Assembly (NCBI GenBank): GCA_016786495.1
Contig: JAEUUJ010000027.1
Location: 17,343-81,342 of the forward strand
Source of the DNA: Cyclobacteriaceae bacterium
GTDB lineage: Bacteria > Bacteroidota > Bacteroidia > Cytophagales > Cyclobacteriaceae
Direction: 5' to 3'
DNA length: 64,000 nucleotides
Within the stretch, counting starts at the first letter, position 1; each line of letters opens with the position of its first letter. Position numbers and translations under genes: made by a program. Below are positions 19,135 through 27,186 of the stretch, one piece after another. The notes beneath the pieces were generated by a model. The model ran no database searches, had not been told where the DNA came from, and was given only the letters and a program-made list of their open reading frames with translations.

Positions 19135-19793
19135 CAGGAATCGAACTTAACCGATTCTTTCAACGTCTTTTCGTCATAGGCGAGGCCCATTTCGTCAAGC
19201 ACTTCTTTTGGAACGCCATCCCATTGATTGGGTTTGTTGCCCATGTAACCGAGGTCTTTAATTCCGATAGCACTCGTGAAGAATCCGGTTGTGGTGAGGT
19301 CACGCATCACATTGAAGAACGCAACACCTTGTTTCATTTCCGGTTTCGCCTGTTCAGGATATGCGATCTGGTCGACCATGGCGATTTGCTGCTGCGCAGA
19401 GCAATCCACAAATGCGCTGTTGAATTGTTTCAGGCATTGCAGGTCAAGCCACTTCAGACCGCCCCGCATTGGCAACTGGTAATACGGCCTGTCCTTCACT
19501 ATGAATTCAATGAATGCCGGAACCCCCGCTTCGGAAGCATTTCCGGAAACCTCATCTTTGGGAATAATGATGTCGCCCAGCACCGTGATCGTTTTCATTT
19601 CATGCTCATCGAAGAACTTTTCTGCAAGCAACTTCTCGTCCCGCTGTTTTTCAAACGGATGCCGGTCGTAGTTGAAGGTCGTTTCCGGTGACGTTGATTC
19701 CGTCTTTTTTGTATCGGTTTCGCACGACTGCAGGAGCGTGGTTACGCCCAGGGTTCCCAATGTTAATGCTTTTAGTGAATCTCTTCTTTTCAT
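19134..19793 (-). CDS. gluconate 2-dehydrogenase subunit 3 family protein
   Basis: A 219-residue protein with the signal MKRRDSLKALTLGTLG and a cysteine in LQSCETD, a twin-arginine-like or lipoprotein signal. The body matches the small gamma subunit of membrane-bound gluconate/sugar dehydrogenases (DEHEMKTITVLGDIIIPKDEVSGNASEAGVP). Such subunits escort and stabilise a GMC flavoprotein, here the product of 19885-21630, during export. No cytochrome c subunit is adjacent, so the electron acceptor is encoded elsewhere or differs. Confidence 0.88.
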   Translation of the reverse strand: MKRRDSLKALTLGTLGVTTLLQSCETDTKKTESTSPETTFNYDRHPFEKQRDEKLLAEKFFDEHEMKTITVLGDIIIPKDEVSGNASEAGVPAFIEFIVKDRPYYQLPMRGGLKWLDLQCLKQFNSAFVDCSAQQQIAMVDQIAYPEQAKPEMKQGVAFFNVMRDLTTTGFFTSAIGIKDLGYMGNKPNQWDGVPKEVLDEMGLAYDEKTLKESVKFDS

Positions 19794-19824
19794 GTTGTAT
19801 GTTTTTGAAGGTGTTCAGGTGTCG

Positions 19825-19885
19825 ATGTGTTAACGTGTTCAGGGTACTAACATTAACACGTTCCAACGCCAATACGTGAACACAT
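19825..19885. repeat. nested inverted repeats in spacer before dehydrogenase subunit gene
   Basis: Arms ATGTGTTAACGT (19825-19836) and ACGTGAACACAT (19874-19885) pair with one mismatch. Inside them AACGTGTT (19832-19839) pairs perfectly with AACACGTT (19855-19862). The short spacer between two co-directional genes is almost entirely made of GTGTTAACGTG-like words. It may be a dispersed palindromic repeat or an mRNA processing hairpin that sets the subunit ratio. Confidence 0.5.
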
Positions 19886-21630
19886 TATAAATTCTGTTGT
19901 TTAATCTGGTCGACAATGTACTCCGATGCTCTCCAGGAAAGTGCTAAGATCGTCCAGGTTGGATTTTTATCCGCCTGCGATACGAATGCACCACCGTCCA
20001 CCACAAACAAGTTCTTGCAATCATGTGCCTGGTTGAATTTATTGAGTGCTGAACGTTTTTTATCGCTGCCCATTCTTACTGTACCGACTTCGTGGATGAT
20101 TCTTCCGGGTGTTGCCAGTCCGTAATTAGTTTCCGGTCCGGCCACTCCGTACGTCAGCGTTGCGCCCATTTTGTGAATGATCTCCTGGAACGTTTCCTGC
20201 ATGTGTTTCGCCTGCTTGATTTCGTAATCGCTCCACTTATAATGGAAGCGTAAAACCGGAATTCCAAATTTATCCACCACGTTCGGATCAATCTCGCAAT
20301 AGTTGTCTTCGCGCGGAATTGCTTCACCGCGACCATCCATACCAAAGGCTGATCCAAAGAAATACCGGTGGTCGTCTTTTAATGATGCACCATAACCTCC
20401 TGCCCGCTTCATCGCACCATTTCGGTCAGGGAATTTTCCGTTGTAGTTTTGAACACCGAACCCGAATCCGTAGGAGGGCATTCCCATTCCACCCCAGTAT
20501 TCGATGTGATAACCGCGCGGGAAGTCAAGCTTTTTATTGTCAAGCCACCAGGGCGAGTACACATGGATTCCGCCTACACCATCTTCGTTGTAGCGTTTTC
20601 GATTGAACAATTTTGGAAGGATACCGCCCATGCCAACGCCCGTTGAGTCGTGCAGGTATTTTCCAACAACGTTGCTTGAGTTTGCGAGGCCGTTGGGATG
20701 AGCTGACGATTTCGAGTTTAGCAGCAGTCGGGCAGATTCGCACGCACTCGCTGCGAGCACCACCACTTTCGCACTCACCTGGTATTCCTGCATGTCGTCT
20801 TTCGACACATACGAAACGCCCGTAGCCAGTCCGCTGGAATTCGTGAGCACTTCGCGAACCATCGCGTTGTTAATCACTTCGAGGTTGTCGGTTTTAACGG
20901 CCGGTTTGATTAAGCATGAAGACGCGGAGAAGTCTCCATACACCGTGCAGCCCCTGCTGCATTGTGCGCAGAAGAAACATGAGCCCCGATCGTCATTAAT
21001 TTTTTTGGTAAGAATCGAAAGGCGGGAGGGAATAACGGTTACGCCAGCCGATGTTGCAGCGTGCTTGATGAGCAGTTCATGCAAACGCGGCTTGGGCGGT
21101 GGAAGGAATTTGCTGTCAGGATCGTTCGGTAATCCTTCTTTGGTTCCGAACACCCCGATCAGGTCGTCAACTTTGTCGTAGTACGGTGCAATATCATCGT
21201 AGCCGATGGGCCAGTCTTCACCGAGGCCGTCGTTGCTTTTACCTTTAAAATCTTTCGGGCCGAATCGCAGCGAAATGCGTCCCCAGTGATTCGTGCGGCC
21301 ACCCAGCATGCGCGAGCGGAACCAGTCGAACTTCGATCCGGGTGAGTTCACCTGCGTATAGGGTTCGCCTTCAATCTCCCAGCCACCATAGGCTGCGTCA
21401 AAATCACCAAACGGTCTGAACTGAGTAGAGGCGCCCCTTCGCGGGGAGTCGAACGGCCATTTTAATTGCGTAACATTCTTGGCGGGATCGTACCAGGGTC
21501 CGGCTTCGAGCACGAGCACTTTCAAACCGGCTTGTGTTAACACGTATGCAGCCATGCCGCCACCGGCACCGGAGCCCACAATGCACACATCATATTGTTT
21601 GGACGACTTCTTGATTTGGAGATCAGGCAT
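19885..21630 (-). CDS. GMC family oxidoreductase (FAD-dependent dehydrogenase)
   Basis: A 581-residue flavoprotein with the dinucleotide motif DVCIVGSGAGGGMAAYVLTQAG at its N-terminus and the GMC signature region GGRTNHWGRISLRF. The C-terminal substrate/FAD portion has HEVGTVRMG, with the catalytic histidine, and DGGAFVSQADKNPTWTILAL. A cysteine-rich insert, CFFCAQCSRGC (about residues 218-228), resembles an iron-sulfur or metal site present in the membrane gluconate/2-keto-sugar dehydrogenase branch. It probably oxidises a sugar, polyol or alcohol and is exported together with the small subunit encoded next. It has no signal peptide itself, consistent with piggy-back export by the partner. 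The substrate is unknown. Confidence 0.9.
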   Translation of the reverse strand: MPDLQIKKSSKQYDVCIVGSGAGGGMAAYVLTQAGLKVLVLEAGPWYDPAKNVTQLKWPFDSPRRGASTQFRPFGDFDAAYGGWEIEGEPYTQVNSPGSKFDWFRSRMLGGRTNHWGRISLRFGPKDFKGKSNDGLGEDWPIGYDDIAPYYDKVDDLIGVFGTKEGLPNDPDSKFLPPPKPRLHELLIKHAATSAGVTVIPSRLSILTKKINDDRGSCFFCAQCSRGCTVYGDFSASSCLIKPAVKTDNLEVINNAMVREVLTNSSGLATGVSYVSKDDMQEYQVSAKVVVLAASACESARLLLNSKSSAHPNGLANSSNVVGKYLHDSTGVGMGGILPKLFNRKRYNEDGVGGIHVYSPWWLDNKKLDFPRGYHIEYWGGMGMPSYGFGFGVQNYNGKFPDRNGAMKRAGGYGASLKDDHRYFFGSAFGMDGRGEAIPREDNYCEIDPNVVDKFGIPVLRFHYKWSDYEIKQAKHMQETFQEIIHKMGATLTYGVAGPETNYGLATPGRIIHEVGTVRMGSDKKRSALNKFNQAHDCKNLFVVDGGAFVSQADKNPTWTILALSWRASEYIVDQIKQQNL

Positions 21631-21694
21631 CAGGAATAGGTTTCCTGAAAGCTAAGCGTTTCTTTTTTAAAGTGTAACGCCAGAATTTACTTTT

Positions 21695-21931
21695 TTACGA
21701 GTGGCTGTGCTTCTCGTTCTTCGGAACGGGATCGTAACCATGTGTTCCCCACGGATGGCAACGTGCGATGCGCTTGGTTCCCAGCCAGATGCCTTTGATC
21801 ACGCCCAATTCACGAATGGCTTCGATGGCATATTGCGAACAGGAGGGTGTATGCCGGCAGTTCGATCCCAGGTAAGGCGAGATGGCGATCTGGTAGAAGC
21901 GAATGGGTAATATGAAGAGTTTTTTGAGCAC
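21695..21931 (-). CDS. yidD: membrane protein insertion efficiency factor YidD
   Basis: A 78-residue protein with the complete family signature: [29 protein letters not shown] and [18 protein letters not shown]. YidD lies at the inner membrane by an amphipathic helix and helps YidC insert membrane proteins. In many bacteria it sits with rpmH-rnpA-yidC, but here it is alone. The upstream region holds only a short CCGG-ending hairpin and no neighbour on the same transcript is obvious. Confidence 0.96.
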   Translation of the reverse strand: MLKKLFILPIRFYQIAISPYLGSNCRHTPSCSQYAIEAIRELGVIKGIWLGTKRIARCHPWGTHGYDPVPKNEKHSHS

Positions 21932-22105
21932 CGGATTTTTGAGGTCCGGTGCAAAAATAAGATTTTAAGGTGCAATTCCCTTTTTCGGATTTGGAGACTT
22001 TACATCTGGGAAAGGTCTCTTTGTGTTTTCTGGAATATTCGATTTAAGTTCAGGCTGCATTTTCAATTCAAAAAATCCCGTTGTCAGGCGATGTTGATAT
22101 TATCT

Positions 22106-23416
22106 TTATGGCCGGTACGTAACAATTACTACTTGTGGAATTGGTCGCGCGAAAACTGTTGAGAGATCATATGAATTCGTTAGCTGCGTGGGTTCGAGCC
22201 TAAAGCTAACCGGAATAACGAATCGTGAAGGGTAGCTTTTTCCATTTAGAACTGCAGGATTCCAATCTATGTCCGCATTTTTTAAAGCCATTATAACCTC
22301 AGCCTCGCAATCGGGCAGAAGTTTTTTTACCACCGAACAATTTTTGAGCTTTCCATTTTCGTCAATGTCAAACACCACAACCACATCACCTTCCGTGCCT
22401 GAAATTTTTGCAGACGAAGGATATCTTAATTCGCGTTGAAGTGATTTCATAAGTGCGCTCATTCCGTCTGCCGGCCCCGGATTAATTGTCAACGTCTGAT
22501 TTTGCCATTTTCCGTCTTTAAAAATGACATAGGAATCTGCAGTCGATTTATCGGTCACTTCCTGAGAATAAACCTTGCTGCAGAATAATGCTATTGTTGC
22601 ACAAAGAACTAAAGTCGTAATCAAAACCTTGATTGCCGCTCTTTTCTTGCTTGGAAGGATTGTCATCATAGTAAATCTTTTTTTAGTTATTGAATAGTTG
22701 AAACTGCTGGCCAGCGCATTCGTTTTGAGACGGGTTAACGTGCTTAGTAGTAAAGATTGGTAATGGGGAACATTCTTATGCGCTTTGATGACGGAATCAT
22801 CGGCTAAAAACTCATGATTCAACCGGATCGCTTTTTTGTATAAAATCAATGCCGGATTGAACCAGGAAATACACTGAATGAATTCAATGAAAACGATATC
22901 AAGTGAATGCCACTGCCTGAAATGGGTGAGTTCGTGTGTTAAAATATGAGGATTTGTTAAATCTATTCTGCTGATGAAAATGCAATTAAAGAATGTATGC
23001 GGAACTGCAGGCTCATTAAGAATAACAACAGGCACACCGTTCAAATAGTTGACCTTGTTATTCCGTTTAAGGCTAATTAATGATAGCAGGTTTTTGATGA
23101 ACCGGGTCAGCAATAAGGCGGTGATGGTGATATACGCTAAAGGAAGTATCAGCGAAACCGGAGACGTTGCCGTTTCCACTGAATATATTGTTTCTGGGGA
23201 TAAATCGATTGGCAATGGGTTTGATGGTATTGCTTGAGTAAGATAAAAGTCCGACTTTAATTCAATAGTTATCAACGGAATAATGCCCGACAATAAAATA
23301 GTAGCGAGCAGATAGAACCTGTTAAAGACAAGCATTTTTTCACGTTCCAGAAAACAATAATATACCGCAATGAAAATCAGTGAACATACAACTGACTTGA
23401 ATATGTAGAAAATCAT
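22106..23416 (-). CDS. M56 family (BlaR1-like) membrane metallopeptidase with TonB-type C-terminus
   Basis: A 436-residue sensor-protease. Four hydrophobic segments (about 1-20, 33-52, 95-115 and 260-282) surround a zinc peptidase site HELTHFRQWHSLD. The C-terminal extracytoplasmic part (about 320-425, with YPSSAKISGTEGDVVVVFDIDENGKL) is a TonB C-terminal-like domain instead of the beta-lactam-binding domain of BlaR1. The gene overlaps the preceding BlaI-type repressor gene by four bases (ATGA). By analogy with BlaR1/MecR1 the protease would cleave or trigger loss of the repressor when a signal arrives. The TonB-like end may contact an outer-membrane partner or cell wall. The signal is unknown. 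Confidence 0.88.
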   Translation of the reverse strand: MIFYIFKSVVCSLIFIAVYYCFLEREKMLVFNRFYLLATILLSGIIPLITIELKSDFYLTQAIPSNPLPIDLSPETIYSVETATSPVSLILPLAYITITALLLTRFIKNLLSLISLKRNNKVNYLNGVPVVILNEPAVPHTFFNCIFISRIDLTNPHILTHELTHFRQWHSLDIVFIEFIQCISWFNPALILYKKAIRLNHEFLADDSVIKAHKNVPHYQSLLLSTLTRLKTNALASSFNYSITKKRFTMMTILPSKKRAAIKVLITTLVLCATIALFCSKVYSQEVTDKSTADSYVIFKDGKWQNQTLTINPGPADGMSALMKSLQRELRYPSSAKISGTEGDVVVVFDIDENGKLKNCSVVKKLLPDCEAEVIMALKNADIDWNPAVLNGKSYPSRFVIPVSFRLEPTQLTNSYDLSTVFARPIPQVVIVTYRP

Positions 23417-23784
23417 TTCTTTTTCTGTTTAAGTTGTTGATCGATGATCTTCTTCAATTCTTCCAGTTCCTTTTCCGACAAGTTTGTTGCGGTCGTAAAG
23501 AAGGAGGCAAACTGCATGGCTGAGTTGTTGAAAAAACTCTTAATCATGGAGTTCACATGCTTGGAGAAGTATTGTTCCTTCTTGATGAGCGGATAGTATT
23601 CACGCGAATTGCCCTGAAGTTTGTAGCCAACGAATCCCTTCTCCTGCATCCGCTTAAGCAATGTGGCCACCGTAGTGCCTGCGGGTTTTGGCTCCGGGAA
23701 TTTTTCAAGGAGGTCTTTAAAGAATATCGTGTCGGCCGACCAGAGATATTCCATAACCTGTTCTTCTGCTTTTGAAAGGCTCAT
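23413..23784 (-). CDS. BlaI/MecI/CopY family transcriptional repressor
   Basis: A 123-residue winged-helix repressor (LSKAEEQVMEYLWSADTIFFKDLL then TTVATLLKRMQEKGFVGYKL) with the C-terminal helical dimerisation tail and a lysine-rich end. Members repress by binding TACA-N-TGTA dyads and are inactivated by proteolysis through the M56 partner encoded immediately downstream. A matching operator lies 22 bases before its start codon, so autoregulation of the two-gene unit is very likely. Confidence 0.93.
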   Translation of the reverse strand: MSLSKAEEQVMEYLWSADTIFFKDLLEKFPEPKPAGTTVATLLKRMQEKGFVGYKLQGNSREYYPLIKKEQYFSKHVNSMIKSFFNNSAMQFASFFTTATNLSEKELEELKKIIDQQLKQKKK

Positions 23785-23805
23785 TTCTACTACTTTAGAA
23801 TATAC

Positions 23806-23819
23806 TCTACAAATGTAGA
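23806..23819 (-). promoter_or_regulatory. putative BlaI-type operator
   Basis: The dyad TCTACAAATGTAGA is two perfect 6-base arms (TCTACA/TGTAGA) around two bases. It contains the TACA-NN-TGTA core recognised by BlaI/MecI repressors. It lies 22 bases upstream of the repressor's ATG, where it would cover the promoter. A second partial site, TCTACTACTTTAGA, overlaps 23786-23799. Confidence 0.75.
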
Positions 23820-23898
23820 ATAACTTCAGAAACGAGCTAGCTCCTTGTCAATTATTTTTTGACCGGCAGTGCTGTTGTGAAATCGGGAAACGGAGATA

Positions 23899-23926
23899 GT
23901 CAGTCTTCGACGAACTCAGAATGACA
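23899..23926 (+). repeat. isolated copy of palindromic TTCGACARGCTCAG-type repeat
   Basis: This 28-base stretch aligns with the units at 24371-24554 (core TTCGACGAACTCAG). Its own flanks are complementary (GTCA...TGAC), so it can still fold. It lies in the spacer between the BlaI operator and the GIY-YIG gene; apart from this and the inverted copy at 24021-24047 I see nothing else in that 250-base spacer. Confidence 0.6.
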
Positions 23927-24020
23927 GCGATTGGCGCTTTGAACCAAGTTAGGTTTTAGCATTAATCTTCCCGTCAAAGTGAAGCTGTTAGTGCTTATTC
24001 CATCCTTTATTGACAATACG

Positions 24021-24398
24021 TGTCACCCTGAGCTTGTCGAACGGTGATGACCCAAACTCTTTATTATCTTCGTTTGTGCGTAACTATCAATATTTCGTGT
24101 ACATAGTTGAATGCAGCGATGGCCTGTACTACATAGGGATCACCAATGACGTAGAGACGCGCCTTTGGGAACATAACGAAGGTGTTCACGAGGATAGTTT
24201 CACCTTTAAGAGACGACCTGTCGTTTTGCGATATTGGCAGCGTTTTAAGAATGTTCATCATGCAATTGAATTTGAAAAACAAGTGAAGGGCTGGAGTCGA
24301 AAGAAGAAGGAGGCCTTATTTAATGACGATTGGGATGAGATTGTTAGGTTATCGAATTTCAAGAATGTTAGCCAGTCTTCGACAGGCTCAGACTGACA
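24021..24398. mobile_element. possible GIY-YIG unit bounded by inverted palindromic repeats
   Basis: A small nuclease gene is bracketed by TGTCACCCTGAGCTTGTCGA (from 24021) and, in reverse orientation, a copy ending GGCTCAGACTGACA at 24398. The two ends are inverted copies of one repeat and both close with TGTCA/TGACA. The last eight codons and stop of the gene lie inside the right-hand repeat. This resembles a mobile unit with terminal inverted repeats. No target duplication could be defined by eye, so mobility is inference. Confidence 0.4.
24076..24396 (+). CDS. small GIY-YIG domain nuclease
   Basis: About 106 residues, essentially one GIY-YIG domain of the UPF0213/URI type. It shows YFVYIVECSDGLYYIGITND (the GIY and YIG strands), the arginine in VETRLWEHN, and the metal-binding glutamate in AIEFEKQVKGWSRKKKEAL. 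I use the GTG at 24076 because the domain begins there. A longer opening from a TTG at 24010 would translate an inverted repeat copy into MTIRVTLSLSN-like sequence. The last residues SQSSTGSD are encoded by the first unit of the tandem repeat array. Proteins of this type cut DNA, but most single-domain members have no assigned role. Confidence 0.85.
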   Translation: MRNYQYFVYIVECSDGLYYIGITNDVETRLWEHNEGVHEDSFTFKRRPVVLRYWQRFKNVHHAIEFEKQVKGWSRKKKEALFNDDWDEIVRLSNFKNVSQSSTGSD

Positions 24399-24554
24399 GA
24401 GAATTAGCCTTAATGACTCCTAGCCAGTCTTCGACAGGCTCAGACTGACAGAGAATTAGCCTTAATGACCCCTAGCCAGTCTTCGACAGGCTCAGACTGA
24501 CAGAGAATTAGCCTTAATGACCCTAGCCAGTCTTCGACAGGCTCAGGCTGACGG
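24371..24554 (+). repeat. tandem array of 52-base units with palindromic core
   Basis: Units start at 24371, 24423, 24475 and 24526 (spacing 52, 52, 51); the fourth is truncated after about 29 bases. Each begins GCCAGTCTTCGACAGGCTCA, whose arms CAGTCT/AGACTG can pair around an 11-base loop. In the fourth copy the arm reads AGGCTG, keeping the pairing through a wobble. The rest of each unit (CAGAGAATTAGCCTTAATGAC) is identical. The near-identity points to recent expansion. Confidence 0.9.
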
Positions 24555-24608
24555 GTTAGATCCTTAACGAATTGAAATTTTAGTGTTACGCAGGGGGTCA
24601 GAATCAGC

Positions 24609-26114
24609 CTATTCAATTGTATAGTTCATCTCACCATCCTTGCCATCCATTAGCTGAACGCCCAGCGCTTTCAGTTCATCGCGGATTTTGTCGGAGAGGG
24701 CAAAATTCTTGTCTGTGCGGGCTTTCTTACGAAGTCCGATCAATACATTAATCACCCCGTCCATCAATTCCTGGTTGTGACTTTCTTCGTCTTTGATACC
24801 GAGTACATCTTCCATCATGGCGATGTAGGTATTTTTGAATTCCTCAAAAGTTGATGCGCTTACCGCGGCAAACTTCAGGTTACCCGACTTAAAGTCGTTA
24901 ATCCGTGACGACATCTCGAACAATACCGCCAGTGTTTTTGCGGTGTTGAAATCATCACTCATCGTTTGATAGCATTCGCCAACCATTCGTTTCAGATCAG
25001 CCGCCAATGTTGCGTCATCATTTCCGTTACCGGGATGGTTCAGCGACTTAATTGTTGTTAAGGCGTTTGATAGTTTTTTAAATCCTTTCTCCGCCGCACT
25101 CAACGCTTCGTTCGAAAAATCAAGCGTGCTCGAATAATGCGACTGCAGCATGAAGAACCGCACGGCCATCGGACTATACGCCTTTGCCAACAGCGGATGC
25201 GAACCGGCAAACAGCTCCCGGGGTAAAAACGAGTTGCCTTTCGACTTGCTCATTTTCTCTCCATTCACCGTCAGCATGTTGGTGTGCATCCAATAACGAA
25301 CCGGAGATTTTCCCAGCGCGCCCACGTTCTGCGCGATTTCACATTCGTGGTGGGGGAACTTTAAGTCCATACCACCCCCGTGAATATCAAACTGATCACC
25401 CAGGTATTTTGTGCCCATGGCCGAGCACTCAAGATGCCAGCCCGGTATTCCTTCACCCCAGGGTGAATTCCAGCGTTGGATGTGGTTAGGCGAAACAGCT
25501 TTCCAGATCGCGAAATCAATCGCGTTACGTTTTTCATCCTGACGGTCCAGTTCACGCGTTCCTTCCAGTAACTCATCAATGTTCCTTCCGCTCAACTCAC
25601 CGTAGTGATGCGTTTCGTTGTACTTGCGCACATCGAAATACACTGAGCCGTTTACTTCATATGCATATCCGTTACTCAGGATCTTCTTTACCATGTCGAT
25701 TTGCTCAACGATGTGCCCGGTTGCAGTCGGCTCAATGCTGGGTGGAAGGACGTTGAAAATCCGACAAACATCATGAAAACTGGTTGTGTACTTTTGAACG
25801 ATTTCCATCGGCTCAAGCTGCTCGAGCTTAGCGCTTTCTTCAATGCGATCGACACCTACTCCCGCATCGTTGGTGAGATGGCCGGCATCGGTGATGTTCC
25901 GCACGTACCGAACCTTGTAGCCGATGTGAGTAAGATACCGGAACACTACATCAAAGGATGTGAACGTGCGCAGATTACCCAGGTGGACTTCGTTGTAAAC
26001 GGTTGGTCCACAGGAATATAAGCCAACAAACGGTGCCTTTGCAGGAACAAAAAGTTCTTTATTTCCGCTCAGGGAATTAGAAATGGAAACCGGGTATTTT
26101 TCGTACAGTGCCAT
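24609..26114 (-). CDS. cysS: cysteine--tRNA ligase
   Basis: A 501-residue class I aminoacyl-tRNA synthetase that charges tRNA-Cys. Visible are the zinc-site segment GLYSCGPTVYNEVHLGNLRTF, with the HIGH-equivalent HLGN, the second zinc cysteine region WHLECSAMGTKYLG, and the KMSKSKGN loop that binds ATP. The C-terminal anticodon-binding helical bundle (about 380-501) is complete. It stands alone on the minus strand, about 55 bases beyond the repeat array. Length is in the usual range. Confidence 0.97.
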   Translation of the reverse strand: MALYEKYPVSISNSLSGNKELFVPAKAPFVGLYSCGPTVYNEVHLGNLRTFTSFDVVFRYLTHIGYKVRYVRNITDAGHLTNDAGVGVDRIEESAKLEQLEPMEIVQKYTTSFHDVCRIFNVLPPSIEPTATGHIVEQIDMVKKILSNGYAYEVNGSVYFDVRKYNETHHYGELSGRNIDELLEGTRELDRQDEKRNAIDFAIWKAVSPNHIQRWNSPWGEGIPGWHLECSAMGTKYLGDQFDIHGGGMDLKFPHHECEIAQNVGALGKSPVRYWMHTNMLTVNGEKMSKSKGNSFLPRELFAGSHPLLAKAYSPMAVRFFMLQSHYSSTLDFSNEALSAAEKGFKKLSNALTTIKSLNHPGNGNDDATLAADLKRMVGECYQTMSDDFNTAKTLAVLFEMSSRINDFKSGNLKFAAVSASTFEEFKNTYIAMMEDVLGIKDEESHNQELMDGVINVLIGLRKKARTDKNFALSDKIRDELKALGVQLMDGKDGEMNYTIE

Positions 26115-26176
26115 AAAAGAAACAGGAGCGAAGGTAGGACTAAATGCCGAATTTCGAATCAGAATTTCTGATACTG

Positions 26177-27106
26177 CTACTTCGCCCCAAACAGGGTTTC
26201 GCTTTTAGCCGGAACCTTAACAAACTCCGGAACCTGTAACGAAGTTCCGATCTCCTGGTTCATTTTTTCGATCAGGTATTTCGCCAGTTCGGGCGAGTGA
26301 ATCTCCTCGTGCTGGTGCATGAAAAAGTAGATAGTTTTGATTCCTTCATCGGTCCATTGTTTCATACGCTGAACCCAATCATCCACGCGCGTGTAATCGG
26401 TGGGATGGAGGCCATTGCCGACAAACCGGATGAAGGCTTCCCGGGTGGTAAGGCGCATGTGTACACAATCCCGTCTTCCTGAGGCATCGGTGATTACGGA
26501 ACCCGTTTTTAATTTCTCGAACGTATTCCACGCATCATCGAACACTTGCTTATCGGCATACCATGCCGGGTGGCGGAGTTCAACAAAGAGTTGCACGTCT
26601 TTGGGTACCGATTCGATAAATGCCTGAATGGTGTCGATCGATTGGGGTGCCATCTGCGGATGCGGCATTAAGAAGATCGGACCGAGATTATTTTCGAACG
26701 CATAAATCGCGTCCAGAAATTCATCGAGCAGTTCTTTTGTATTCTTTAGTCTCCGGAGATGCGTGATCTGATCGACAAACTTCGGACAGAATTTAAAGTC
26801 TTTGCCAACCTTACTCTTCCAGCCCTCAATCTGCTTCCGGTACGGCATGCGATAGAAGGTGGCATTTAACTCGATCGCGTTAAACTTCTTTGCATAGTAT
26901 TCGAGAAAGTCACCGGCTTTGGTTTTGGGTGGATAGATTTTTCCCACCCAGTCGGGGCGACCCCACTTGGCACATCCTACATAGAAGGTTGTTTTCTTTC
27001 CAACGGGTGATTTTGCCAGTACGTTGGTTGTTCCCGGGTGGTCGGGGGGAAGCTTGAAGTTGATTTTGTCGAGGTCAGCTGTATCTGCTACTCTTCCGAA
27101 ATCCAT
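26177..27106 (-). CDS. DUF72 domain-containing protein
   Basis: A 309-residue TIM-barrel-like protein of the DUF72 (YecE) family. Typical segments are FYVGCAKWGRPDWVGKIYPP, FNAIELNATFYRMP, FCPKFVDQITHLRRL, and the late VHMRLTTREAFIRFVGNG with TIYFFMHQHEE. The family is widespread but without an accepted reaction; some members sit near iron-sulfur or nuclease genes. It is preceded by a perfect palindrome that separates it from the 2TM gene. Confidence 0.9.
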   Translation of the reverse strand: MDFGRVADTADLDKINFKLPPDHPGTTNVLAKSPVGKKTTFYVGCAKWGRPDWVGKIYPPKTKAGDFLEYYAKKFNAIELNATFYRMPYRKQIEGWKSKVGKDFKFCPKFVDQITHLRRLKNTKELLDEFLDAIYAFENNLGPIFLMPHPQMAPQSIDTIQAFIESVPKDVQLFVELRHPAWYADKQVFDDAWNTFEKLKTGSVITDASGRRDCVHMRLTTREAFIRFVGNGLHPTDYTRVDDWVQRMKQWTDEGIKTIYFFMHQHEEIHSPELAKYLIEKMNQEIGTSLQVPEFVKVPAKSETLFGAK

Positions 27107-27123
27107 GGCCGTTGTAGGGTAAA

Positions 27124-27173
27124 CGTTATTAGTTAATCGTAACCGGGGTAAGGTATGGGATTAACTAATAACG
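27124..27173. repeat. perfect 15-base inverted repeat
   Basis: CGTTATTAGTTAATC at 27124-27138 is exactly complementary to 27159-27173 across a 20-base loop. It lies between the DUF72 start and the stop of the 2TM gene. Its TTATTAGTTAAT wording resembles the palindrome at 4519-4582, suggesting one dispersed repeat family that may also end transcription. Confidence 0.75.
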
Positions 27174-27186
27174 AACAACGGATGAG

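Noticed and set aside
24010-24075. TTG start for the GIY-YIG gene
   Set aside because: The added residues are encoded by an inverted copy of the repeat; the domain begins after the GTG at 24076.
24371-24554. Regularly spaced repeats that look like a short CRISPR array
   Set aside because: The whole 52-base unit is repeated, including what would be spacers; there is no spacer diversity and no cas gene. It is a tandem repeat.
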